Positions 40,558 to 48,477 of a stretch of 64,000 nucleotides of DNA are shown here, piece after piece. Origin of the DNA: Candidatus Binatia bacterium (lineage in GTDB: Bacteria > Desulfobacterota > Binatia > Bin18). The notes beneath the pieces are model-generated. The model saw nothing but the letters and a program-made list of their open reading frames with translations. It made no database searches and was not told the DNA's origin. Numbering within the stretch: position 1 is the stretch's first letter; every line of letters begins with the position of its first letter. Both the position numbers and the translations under genes were made by a program. The stretch is taken from assembly GCA_022820725.1 (NCBI GenBank), contig JAJEFA010000007.1, forward strand, positions 495,634 through 559,633, given 5' to 3'.

Positions 40558-41667
40558 TTATAAGCCGTACAACCGCCGCGCATTCTCATAGGTAATCTTG
40601 CGCTTGATATCGGCGGGAATGCCGGCAAAATTCTGCTCTATCACCGCTCGTGAGCGTGGCCAGGTTGAGGCGCGGTGGGGAAAGTCCGACGCCCACATCA
40701 GATTGTCCGCGCCGCTCAGGTCATAGGTTCTCACCCCGGCTCGGTCATCTTGAAAGGTGGCATAGATCTGTCGTTTGAAATACTCGCTGGGCAGAAGGGT
40801 ATTCGGGGTTGGGTCCACATACTTGAGCGTTTCGGACGAGATGTCCAGACGACTCAGATAATGGGCAATCCAGCCGATATCGTTTTCTGCGGAAACCAGC
40901 TTCAGCCTGGGAAAGCGTTCGCATACGCCGTTGTAGATCAAATCGGTCAACGAGTTTTGGACCTCGTGAATAATAGACATATTTGAGGCAACCCGTCCCT
41001 TTTTGAGCCGGATGTTTTGCTTGCCAGTAAGAATATGCAGGCTGACCGGCAGGTTCAGATCCTGGGCGGCCGCCCAGAACGCATCAAAATAGGCATCGCT
41101 GTAGGGCACCTCCCGGGGAGAGGCCGCGTTAATCATGACCCCGCGCAGGCCTTTGTTGGCAATGCGCTGCAACTCACCCACGGCCTGCTCGACATCCTGC
41201 ATGGCAATCAGGCCCAAACCAACAAGGCGCTGGGGGGCGTGGCCGACGAATTCGGCTATCCAATCGTTATAGGCCCGGAAGCACGCCCATTGCAGGTTGA
41301 CGTCTTTAAGGTGGAAGAGGAACATGCCGAGGGTCGTATACAGGACCTCTCCCTCGACCCCGTCGATATCCTGATCCTTGAGCCGTTCGACCGGGTCCCA
41401 ACCGCTCGGACGCGCCTGCTCATAGCCGACGTTCTGATTGGTGGCCAGATCCTTGGGATCCTTACCCGCGGCAAACCCGCCACCCACGGGAAAGGGGACA
41501 AGACCTTCCGCAACGAAAAAGCTGCCCTGCTTGTCTTGATAGTCTTTGATGACGCGCGGCGCCCGGTCTCGAAAACCTCGGTCCACGCGTTGCACCCAGA
41601 GATCCGCCGGCTCTATGGTGTGCGAGTCTGCCGAAAAAATCGCGCTCGGTATTGCATCCTGTGCCAT
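40558..41667 (-). CDS. Amidohydrolase-2 family protein (metal-dependent decarboxylase/hydrolase-like)
   Basis: A 369-residue TIM-barrel amidohydrolase. The N-terminal FSADSHTIEPADLW carries the D-x-H metal motif, with SLHILTGKQ and a late SAENDIGWIAHYLSR and WASDFPH segment as further ligands. The group includes ACMSD-type decarboxylases and other aromatic or heterocyclic acid hydrolases, often beside CoA-ligase or transferase genes in catabolic clusters. An excellent ccaaggagggg precedes the start. A good promoter is recognisable upstream. Confidence 0.85.
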   Translation of the reverse strand: MAQDAIPSAIFSADSHTIEPADLWVQRVDRGFRDRAPRVIKDYQDKQGSFFVAEGLVPFPVGGGFAAGKDPKDLATNQNVGYEQARPSGWDPVERLKDQDIDGVEGEVLYTTLGMFLFHLKDVNLQWACFRAYNDWIAEFVGHAPQRLVGLGLIAMQDVEQAVGELQRIANKGLRGVMINAASPREVPYSDAYFDAFWAAAQDLNLPVSLHILTGKQNIRLKKGRVASNMSIIHEVQNSLTDLIYNGVCERFPRLKLVSAENDIGWIAHYLSRLDISSETLKYVDPTPNTLLPSEYFKRQIYATFQDDRAGVRTYDLSGADNLMWASDFPHRASTWPRSRAVIEQNFAGIPADIKRKITYENARRLYGL

Positions 41668-41693
41668 GCTGTCTCCCCTCCTTGGTGGTTGTA

Positions 41694-41723
41694 ATTATCC
41701 TGCGGTTGACAGGGGGATGTCAA
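41694..41723 (-). promoter_or_regulatory. Promoter of the amidohydrolase gene with palindromic -35
   Basis: On the minus strand TTGACA (41723-41718) and GATAAT (41699-41694, five of six) are 18 bp apart, 27 bp before the start codon. The -35 forms one arm of the palindrome TTGACA-gggggа-like centre-TGTCAA (41706-41723). A regulator could bind that palindrome. Confidence 0.6.
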
Positions 41724-41832
41724 TCCGACCGGACTAGGGGGTATTCCGCTCACCCTGTGGCATGGGGTGTATAGACGCATGAGTGAACGATAGAATCTGC
41801 CCCTGAGTCTATGGAGGGAGGGGGGGATTCCC

Positions 41833-42810
41833 ATGCGCTACATCGTCTACGGAGCGGGTGGCATCGGCGGGGCCATTGGGGCACGGCTGTTTCAATACGG
41901 GCATGAAGTTATTCTGATCTGCCGGGGGGAGCACTTACACGCCATCCAATCCAAAGGACTGACATTAAAGACTCCCAAGGAAACGCACCAACTCACAATC
42001 CGTGCGGTCAGCCATCCCGAAGAGATCGCGTTTAGCCCGGACGATGTGGTGTTGCTGACGATGAAGTCCCAGGACACGGAAATGGCGCTGCGCGACCTTG
42101 AGCGCGCGGGAGGCCGGGACCTTGCCGTCGTCTGCGGTCAAAACGGGGTGGACAATGAGCGCCTGGCCATTCGCCGATTTGCGCACGTCTACGGCATGGT
42201 TGTCTGGATGCCAGCCACCTATTTGGAACCGGGGCTCGTGCTGAATCATGCCGAGCCCGTTGGCGGTATTCTGGATGCTGGATGTTACCCCAACGGGGTT
42301 GATCCGCTCATCACCCAGGTGACGCAAGATCTGACCGCCTGTAGTTTTAGTGCGGTACCTGACCACAATATTATGCGCTGGAAATATACCAAGCTGCTGA
42401 GTAATGTGCGCAATGCCTTTCAGGCGGCGTGCGGCTTTGCGGCACGCTCACGAAAAATTATTCGTACGCTCCGCACCGAAGCCCTCGCCTGCTACCAGGC
42501 AGCGGGCATTGAGTTCGTGCCCGAGGATGAATTACAAGCGCGGGTACGATCCCAGATCACGCTCGCCGATATTGAGGGCCACCCCCGGACCGGCGGTTCG
42601 TCGTGGCAGAGTCTGATGCGCGGTTTACCCACGATCGAAGCCGATTTTTTAAACGGTGAGATCGTTATGCTAGGCCGCCTCCACGATATCCCTACCCCCT
42701 GTAACGCCCTGCTTCAACACGTTGTCAATGATATGGCACGGACCGGCCAGAAGCCGGGCAGCATTGCGGTTGCAGATCTGGAGCGCCAGCTCGATGAGGT
42801 CAGCAGCTAG
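41833..42810 (+). CDS. Ketopantoate reductase family (PanE/ApbA-like) enzyme
   Basis: A 325-residue NAD(P)-dependent reductase: N-terminal Rossmann YGAGGIGGAIGARL, the CGQNGVDNER segment, and a C-terminal helical domain with KLLSNVRNAFQA (Lys of the PanE active site). Panto-ketoacid reduction is the classic role, but many PanE-like paralogues in such genomes act on other 2-ketoacids and no other pantothenate gene is here. Start at 41833 after a long gggagggg. Divergent from the amidohydrolase. Confidence 0.85.
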   Translation: MRYIVYGAGGIGGAIGARLFQYGHEVILICRGEHLHAIQSKGLTLKTPKETHQLTIRAVSHPEEIAFSPDDVVLLTMKSQDTEMALRDLERAGGRDLAVVCGQNGVDNERLAIRRFAHVYGMVVWMPATYLEPGLVLNHAEPVGGILDAGCYPNGVDPLITQVTQDLTACSFSAVPDHNIMRWKYTKLLSNVRNAFQAACGFAARSRKIIRTLRTEALACYQAAGIEFVPEDELQARVRSQITLADIEGHPRTGGSSWQSLMRGLPTIEADFLNGEIVMLGRLHDIPTPCNALLQHVVNDMARTGQKPGSIAVADLERQLDEVSS

Positions 42811-42851
42811 ACTCTCGTCTTGGAGACGTTCTGTCTTGCGTAGAGATCGGT

Positions 42852-42857
42852 TATAGT
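42852..42857 (+). promoter_or_regulatory. -10 box placing the transcript start on the next ATG
   Basis: TATAGT (42852-42857) ends six bases before ATG 42864, and no ribosome site lies between. A start 7 bases after the box would be the A of the ATG, giving a leaderless mRNA. No clear -35 was found. The assignment is inferred. Confidence 0.45.
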
Positions 42858-42863
42858 AGCGCC

Positions 42864-44600
42864 ATGCCGTTTTCATTTGAGTCCAGCCTGCCCGTGTGGA
42901 TGACGTTTACCGCCGGTGAGGTTCCCATCGTCCTGGTCGCTCCACACGGGGGTCGCCGCCCGGCTGATGCTCCGATTACCGATAGTATCAAGGTCAACGA
43001 TCTGCATACGGCCGAGCTCACTCACAACCTGGCTGTACAAACCCGGAGCTACGCGCTGATCAACCACTCGCACGACCGCAACGAGTTGGACTTGAACCGT
43101 GTGAGTCAGGTCAAACAAGAGGCACCGTGGTTTCTCGCTGCCCTGGTCGAACTCCTGTCAACACTGACGGCGCGGCATGACTCGGTGCGCGTCTTTTTTA
43201 TTCATGGCTGGAACGTGGTCCAGCCCGTGTGCGATGTGGGGATTGGGCTCCGTCAACGCGCGGGCAAACTGATGCAGGCGGGCAAAGGGGAGCCAACGCT
43301 TGACAGGTCGTTCTTTTCCGCTGTCGTGCTCCCCTTTTATGAAGCTGCCCAGGAACAGCATATCGATGTTGCGATTGGGCGGCGCTATGCCGCGGCGGCC
43401 AAGAATAATTTTATGCAGGTCTTCAGCGCGCGATTCCTGCACGATGACTCTCCACAGATACGAGCGCTGGCCGAACTCAGCGTGCAGGGCAGGATTAACG
43501 CCGCACAGTTGGAACTTGGCGTGGGCCTGCGTTGGCCCGGACTGGAACGTGATCGCTTTGTCCGCGTCTTTTGCCATACTTTGGGCAGTTCCTTGCAAAA
43601 TGGTGTCGTACCTGACCAGAAGGGGGAGCGCGACTTTTCGGTTTTTTCTTTTCTTGAGGCTCCTCCCGAAGAGGCCGAAACGCCGTACGATTCCCTGCTG
43701 CCTTTGGCCTGGGAACGCGAGCCTACCCGCTTAGCCTTGCACTTTCACGACCCGAGAAGTGGGTTAGGGGTGATGGGTGGCGTTGAATTTGACCGGCAGG
43801 CGTCTGTCCACTCCGGACGCTTACTCCTCTCCCTTGGCGGGACGGAGATGGTGCTCTTTACCGGAGAAGATACGCGCGGACCGGACCCTGGCCACGTGCA
43901 GGTCGGGCAGTGTGTGTGGCGGCGGCAGCCGGAGGGTCTCTCCATCGGCTACCGGGGAACGCTCATGCGCTTTGCCCATCCCCAGGCATTCATTCGCCTC
44001 GAAGACGGATTGGCCGCCTCCTGGATAGAACCGGCTGAAGTGGACCTGCAGTTGTTGTTTCCTACGATGAATGCCAGACGTCCCGCCCTTATTCAGCTCT
44101 GTCAACTCCAGGGACGCGTGGCTTTTCCGGACCGCGAGTATACGGTCAACGCCTGGGGCTTTGTTGACGTGCTCAGACCTGACGAAACCGACCGACTCCT
44201 GCCGCGCCGTTTATTGTCGTTACCCTTTGGGTCTGACCTGGGGATTTTCCTGGTCCGTGCCGAAACTCCCGACGGGCCGCATTCTGCCGGTATTGTCTAT
44301 CAGCACGGCAATCCACAGCCGCTGGACCCCGGAGACTGGAAGCTCGAATACGCCTTCGAGCATGGCCGCCCCACCCGTTTCTCGGTCTCCTTTGCGTCCC
44401 CTGCCCCGCTGTCGCTCGAGTGCCAGGGAGAAACCCTGACGGCTATTCCCATTGTGCGTCATACGCATGATGGACCGGCCCTAGCTGTCACCTTTGGGCT
44501 GTCCCGGACCGTGTGGCAGGGACGGGAGGCGTATGGGATCTATGAATTCTCCGAATACCTGAAGGATGCGTCGGCACGGGTCGCGTCACCCGGAGCGTGA
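42864..44600 (+). CDS. N-formylglutamate amidohydrolase-like protein with an unrecognised C-terminal half
   Basis: A 578-residue protein. The N-terminal part (about 1-260) has LVAPHGGRRPADAP and NHSHDRNELDLNR, like the zinc-binding motifs of the N-formylglutamate amidohydrolase fold, plus FIHGWNVV. The C-terminal half (about 280-578) appears to be two beta-sandwich modules (LALHFHDPRSGLGVMGGVEFDR, DRLLPRRLLSLPFGSDLGIFLVR) that I cannot name. There is no signal peptide. A leaderless start is suggested by the -10 box just upstream. Activity cannot be assigned; de-formylation or an amidase reaction is plausible for the first domain only. Confidence 0.55.
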   Translation: MPFSFESSLPVWMTFTAGEVPIVLVAPHGGRRPADAPITDSIKVNDLHTAELTHNLAVQTRSYALINHSHDRNELDLNRVSQVKQEAPWFLAALVELLSTLTARHDSVRVFFIHGWNVVQPVCDVGIGLRQRAGKLMQAGKGEPTLDRSFFSAVVLPFYEAAQEQHIDVAIGRRYAAAAKNNFMQVFSARFLHDDSPQIRALAELSVQGRINAAQLELGVGLRWPGLERDRFVRVFCHTLGSSLQNGVVPDQKGERDFSVFSFLEAPPEEAETPYDSLLPLAWEREPTRLALHFHDPRSGLGVMGGVEFDRQASVHSGRLLLSLGGTEMVLFTGEDTRGPDPGHVQVGQCVWRRQPEGLSIGYRGTLMRFAHPQAFIRLEDGLAASWIEPAEVDLQLLFPTMNARRPALIQLCQLQGRVAFPDREYTVNAWGFVDVLRPDETDRLLPRRLLSLPFGSDLGIFLVRAETPDGPHSAGIVYQHGNPQPLDPGDWKLEYAFEHGRPTRFSVSFASPAPLSLECQGETLTAIPIVRHTHDGPALAVTFGLSRTVWQGREAYGIYEFSEYLKDASARVASPGA

Positions 44601-44685
44601 TTCCCGCGTGTTCACGCATTGACCTATCCGGGTACGGACCATCAAGAGGAGAGCGGAGAAGGCATCCCGCCCATCGCCCTACCGC

Positions 44686-45615
44686 TTACGCAATGGCTTG
44701 GAGAGCCTGGTCCGAGGACTCCGGGGACTGCTGGGCCGGCTTGTCTTTGAGGAAATCAATAAACTTTTGGGTCGCTTGGGTAAAACGACGCCCCCGTTTG
44801 GAAATAAGACCAAGTGGACGCATGATGACTTCGCCGGAAAACTGGACGACCTTGAGGGTCTCATTCTTGACTTCAAGAGAAACGGAGGGCTCGGGGACAA
44901 TAGCGATCCCCGCGCCTATTTCAACTGCGCGTTTGATCGTTTCGACATTATCCATTTCCATCATGTATTGGACTTTGATCCCGTACCGCCGGAAAAGACG
45001 GTCAAGCGCCCGACGAGTCGGAATGTCCCGTTCAAAACCGATAAACTGCTCGCCATCAAGCTTCTTGATGTTGATACGCTTGAGTGAGGCAAAGCGATGT
45101 TGTGGGGCGCAAATCAAGACCAGCCGGTCCTCCCGGAACGGGGTGAGGCGAATCTGGGGCCGCTTACTCGGATAGGCGACAATACCCAGATCAATATCAC
45201 CGCGACTGACATCTTCGTAGATTTTATTGACGCGGGTATATTCCAGGTGGATATTGACATCGGGAAATGTCTGGAGATAGCGCTTGAGCGGCGAAGAGAG
45301 CTCATAGAGTCCGACACTATAGACCGTGGCTACCCGAACCGTGCCCGCGACCGAGCGGGAGAGGGTCTGGATGCCGTCTTCGATTTCACGATACTTCTGC
45401 ACAATCTCCTTGCCCGCCTCATACAAGACCTGACCCGCCTGTGTCAGACGCACATTTCCTTTAGAGCGTTCCACCAGTTCTCTGCCGTAGCGCTCCTCCA
45501 AGCCGCGAATCTGCTGGCTGACTGCAGATTGGGTAATGAAATTTTTCGAGGAGGCAAGCGAAAAGCTGCCCGTCTCAGCGAGATCACAAAAAACCTTGAG
45601 TGTTTCAATATGCAT
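44686..45615 (-). CDS. LysR-family transcriptional regulator
   Basis: A 309-residue LTTR: N-terminal winged helix (FCDLAETGSFSLASSKNFITQSAVSQQIRGLEERYG), then a periplasmic-binding-like effector domain with DLGIVAYPSKRPQIR and GAGIAIVPEPSV. It is most like CysB/CysL or CbbR types in layout. Divergently placed from the next small gene, whose start is about 120 bp away, so it may control it. The terminal tail (KDKPAQQSPESS) is poorly conserved. Confidence 0.9.
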   Translation of the reverse strand: MHIETLKVFCDLAETGSFSLASSKNFITQSAVSQQIRGLEERYGRELVERSKGNVRLTQAGQVLYEAGKEIVQKYREIEDGIQTLSRSVAGTVRVATVYSVGLYELSSPLKRYLQTFPDVNIHLEYTRVNKIYEDVSRGDIDLGIVAYPSKRPQIRLTPFREDRLVLICAPQHRFASLKRINIKKLDGEQFIGFERDIPTRRALDRLFRRYGIKVQYMMEMDNVETIKRAVEIGAGIAIVPEPSVSLEVKNETLKVVQFSGEVIMRPLGLISKRGRRFTQATQKFIDFLKDKPAQQSPESSDQALQAIA

Positions 45616-45732
45616 GATTACTAATAATTGAAAGAAGATTTTTTCACTTTACTTATAGATGGATTTTCGCTATTTTTCCACCCTCACATACAATCATCAT
45701 CACAGATTAATTTTTTGTGGAGGAGAGGATCT

Positions 45733-46104
45733 ATGTTTGAACCAGACACCCTCTTACCCGAGCAGTATTTTACCTTGCTCGGGCGTAAACCCCTACAGGG
45801 TGAGAAACGACTTCTGCTCGCTATGCTAGAGGATGCAGTTCATTGTTTCCAGACCTATTTGCTGGCAAAAAAGCCGCACGAGCGGCGACTCTTTCAGGAG
45901 GCCGAGGAGTGGATTATTTCCACTGATGGCCTCTGGTTCTTCTCTTTTGAAAATATTTGTGACGTGCTGGGCATCAATCCGAGCAGGATGCGTGAAGCGC
46001 TCAAGGCGTGGAAAGAGGAGCAAACGCTCCGCTACGCCCAGCACGGCGAAGCTCTGGTTGATGTCGCTCTCAGCGTAGAGATTCCTGCCCGCGCCGACAT
46101 CTAA
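45733..46104 (+). CDS. Small protein of unknown function divergent from the LysR gene
   Basis: A 123-residue protein: MFEPDTLLPEQYFTLLGRKPLQGEKRLLLAMLEDAVHCFQTYLLAKKPHERRLFQEAEEWI, then FSFENICDVLGINPSRMREALKAW. It is mainly helical and the last segment resembles a helix-turn-helix, so DNA binding is possible. I recognise it only as a conserved-hypothetical type. ATG 45733 follows ggaggagagg; a longer frame to 45628 has no ribosome site. Position suggests control by the divergent LysR regulator. Confidence 0.7.
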   Translation: MFEPDTLLPEQYFTLLGRKPLQGEKRLLLAMLEDAVHCFQTYLLAKKPHERRLFQEAEEWIISTDGLWFFSFENICDVLGINPSRMREALKAWKEEQTLRYAQHGEALVDVALSVEIPARADI

Positions 46105-46124
46105 CCTCTCTCTAGTCTTGACAT

Positions 46125-46166
46125 AAAAAGGGCAGGGAAAGCCCTGCGTTCGGGCTTTCCCTGCCC
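46125..46166 (-). terminator. Rho-independent terminator after cobS
   Basis: GGGCAGGGAAAGCCC (46130-46144) pairs perfectly over 15 bp with 46152-46166 (7-nt loop). On the minus strand the stem is followed by TTTTT (46129-46125). It lies 19 bp after the cobS stop, so it terminates the nuo-cobS transcript. On the plus strand it follows the small gene 45733-46104 but lacks a long T-run. Confidence 0.9.
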
Positions 46167-46184
46167 TACTACCACCCCAGTTGC

Positions 46185-46934
46185 CTATAACGGGGCAGTG
46201 GCAGCCCTTCCTCCAGCGAGGAGGACAAAAAGGCAGAACGCGGCAGTCTCGACGAGTTCTGCCATTGCACCCCAGTGGTCTCCGGCGACCCCTCCCAGGC
46301 GGGAATTGCAGAACAGCGTAAAACCGATAATGAGTCCACCCAGGGGCAGAACGAGCGCAATCCCAGCAATTTCAATCAGCGTAAACAAGACGCCCAGAGC
46401 GATGAGGCTGGAGAGGGCAAACTCATTGAACTGGACCCCGTGTACAAAGGTCGTGCCCGGCCCCTCGGTTCGAGCCGGACGGGAACTATAGGCCATCACC
46501 ACACACGCCCACCGACCCAGCATGGGCCCAAGAAAGAGAGCAATGTCTCGATAGCCGCCGAGGAGCATATCCAAGGCGCTCACTTTGCACACGAGGAGAA
46601 AAAAGAGGACCAGGACGCCGATCGGTCCGCGCGCAGGCGTTCTCCTTGCTGAGCGCGAGCCATCAAACAGAGCGTCTGTACTCTTCACGACCCCATCAAG
46701 ATGAACCCCTCGGCTCACGACCGCCAGCAACCCAACAAGCATGATGCTGAGCAGTGTCGGTGGAAGCACGGGCCGGAATAGCCAATCTACCCCCCAGACC
46801 AGCGCACCAAGGAGAAGCCCGACCAGCGGGAAAAAGACTGCGGACCGTCCAGAGACCGTGGCATCAAAAGGTCGTGCGCTTTTCGTCCGGATGATGGTGA
46901 GAAGGTGTAAAGCCGTCAGGAAGTGGATCAGCAT
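46185..46934 (-). CDS. cobS: Adenosylcobinamide-GDP ribazoletransferase (cobalamin synthase)
   Basis: A 249-residue integral membrane enzyme that joins adenosylcobinamide-GDP and alpha-ribazole in the last steps of vitamin B12 synthesis. Typical motifs: HLDGVVKSTDALFDG with the acidic active-site residues, GPMLGRWACVVMAYSS, and GGVAGDHWGAMAELVETAAFCL near the end. ATG 46934 opens MLIHFLTALHLLTII. No other cob genes are here, so it may be part of a dispersed pathway or salvage. It follows nuoN by 90 bp and is ended by a strong terminator. Confidence 0.85.
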   Translation of the reverse strand: MLIHFLTALHLLTIIRTKSARPFDATVSGRSAVFFPLVGLLLGALVWGVDWLFRPVLPPTLLSIMLVGLLAVVSRGVHLDGVVKSTDALFDGSRSARRTPARGPIGVLVLFFLLVCKVSALDMLLGGYRDIALFLGPMLGRWACVVMAYSSRPARTEGPGTTFVHGVQFNEFALSSLIALGVLFTLIEIAGIALVLPLGGLIIGFTLFCNSRLGGVAGDHWGAMAELVETAAFCLFVLLAGGRAATAPL

Positions 46935-47023
46935 CCTGGCTCGTATACCACTTCCCTGACTACGCGCAAAAGACCAGAGTCGGTGCAGGCCCACAGAGCG
47001 GACACGGCTCTTCTCGGTTTACC

Positions 47024-48475
47024 TTATCCCAACGACAAGAACGACGCTCCGGCCCACGACATGGACGCGGACGGGAAGACGCCCATCAGCACTGTGCCGA
47101 TTGCGGCGATCAGGATGGCCGCCCCTAACGCGGAACGAAGTGAGGGCAATTCGACAATCGCCTCACCCTCGCGCATATACATATTGACGACGACGCGAAT
47201 GTAGTAATAGGCCGATACCACGCTATTCAGCACGCCGATGATCGCCAACCAGATATATCCGGCCTGCACCGCGGCGCTGAAAATATAGAACTTCCCGGTG
47301 AATCCGACCAGCGGCGGAACACCCGTCAGAGAGAGCATGAACACGGTCATAGCCATACCCAGGGCTGGATGACGAAAACCGAGGCCGGCATAATCATCAA
47401 GCTCTTCGTGCGGCTCGCCCTTACGCCCAACAGCGACCACCACCCCAAAGGCACCCAGATTCATCAGCCCATAGGCCACCAGGTAGTACATGAGAGCCGC
47501 ACCGCCCAACTCCTTACCGGCAACCATGGCGACCAGGAGATAGCCGGCGTGGGCAATGCTTGAGTAGGCCAGCATGCGTTTGATGTTGTGCTGGACAAGA
47601 GCGGTGATGTTGCCCACCGTCATGGTGAGTGCAGCCACGACCCACAGAATCCCCTGCCAATCCGTGTGGACCGCACCCAAGGTATGCAGGAATATCCGGG
47701 CAAAGGCGGCAAAAGCCGCGGCTTTGACACCAACCGCCATAAAGGCGGTAACGGTTGTGGGTGAGCCCTGATACACATCCGGAGTCCAGACGTGGAACGG
47801 GACAGCGGCCACCTTAAACCCAAAGCCGACGATTAAGAGACCCATGCCAATCAACAGCAAGGGCGAAGAGCCCTGGGCACCGACGTGTTCGGCAATAGGT
47901 CCAAGCTGCACGCTGCCCGTCGCTCCATAAATCAGGGCGATACCGTACAGCAGGAATCCACTCGCAAACGCCCCCAGGAGAAAATATTTGAGCGCGGCTT
48001 CGTGGGAGGTGAGATGTTGCCGCCAGATCCCGGCCAGGACGTACACGGCAATCGACATGGTTTCCAGACCCAAAAAGATCAAAATGAGGTCGGTCGCGGC
48101 AGCCATGACCGTCATGCCGACCGTGGCAAAAAGAATGAGGGCGTAATACTCTCCGTGTCGAATCTCTGCGGTTTCGAGATAGGTCAAAGACATCAACACC
48201 GTCAGACCCGCGACCAGACAAAAAACGAGATGAAAGAACACGGCATACGCATCGAGGGCAAACATACCGCTAAACGATTCCACATCGTTCTGGCCCCACA
48301 GCAACCAGGAACACAGCGCCGTGACAACAATACCCGTCAGGCTCAGCCAGCCGAGCAAAGAGCGCTCATCGTCCTTCATCCAGATGTCCCAGAACAGCGC
48401 CAGCATGCCGGTCACGGACAGGAGCAGGGTCGGCAGGACCGAGAGCCAATTAACGGCGGGGAGTGTCATGTCCAT
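47024..48475 (-). CDS. nuoN: NADH-quinone oxidoreductase subunit N
   Basis: A 483-residue antiporter-like membrane subunit of complex I with about 14 helices. The proton-path lysines and helices are evident in FKVAAVPFHVWTPDVYQGSPTTVTAFMAVGVKAAAFAAFAR and NIKRMLAYSSIAHAGYLLV. It pumps protons with nuoL and nuoM. The start is taken as ATG 48475, 2 bp after the nuoM stop, with aagggg upstream; the TTG at 48481 would overlap nuoM. Ends 90 bp before cobS. Confidence 0.95.
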   Translation of the reverse strand: MDMTLPAVNWLSVLPTLLLSVTGMLALFWDIWMKDDERSLLGWLSLTGIVVTALCSWLLWGQNDVESFSGMFALDAYAVFFHLVFCLVAGLTVLMSLTYLETAEIRHGEYYALILFATVGMTVMAAATDLILIFLGLETMSIAVYVLAGIWRQHLTSHEAALKYFLLGAFASGFLLYGIALIYGATGSVQLGPIAEHVGAQGSSPLLLIGMGLLIVGFGFKVAAVPFHVWTPDVYQGSPTTVTAFMAVGVKAAAFAAFARIFLHTLGAVHTDWQGILWVVAALTMTVGNITALVQHNIKRMLAYSSIAHAGYLLVAMVAGKELGGAALMYYLVAYGLMNLGAFGVVVAVGRKGEPHEELDDYAGLGFRHPALGMAMTVFMLSLTGVPPLVGFTGKFYIFSAAVQAGYIWLAIIGVLNSVVSAYYYIRVVVNMYMREGEAIVELPSLRSALGAAILIAAIGTVLMGVFPSASMSWAGASFLSLG

Positions 48476-48477
48476 AC

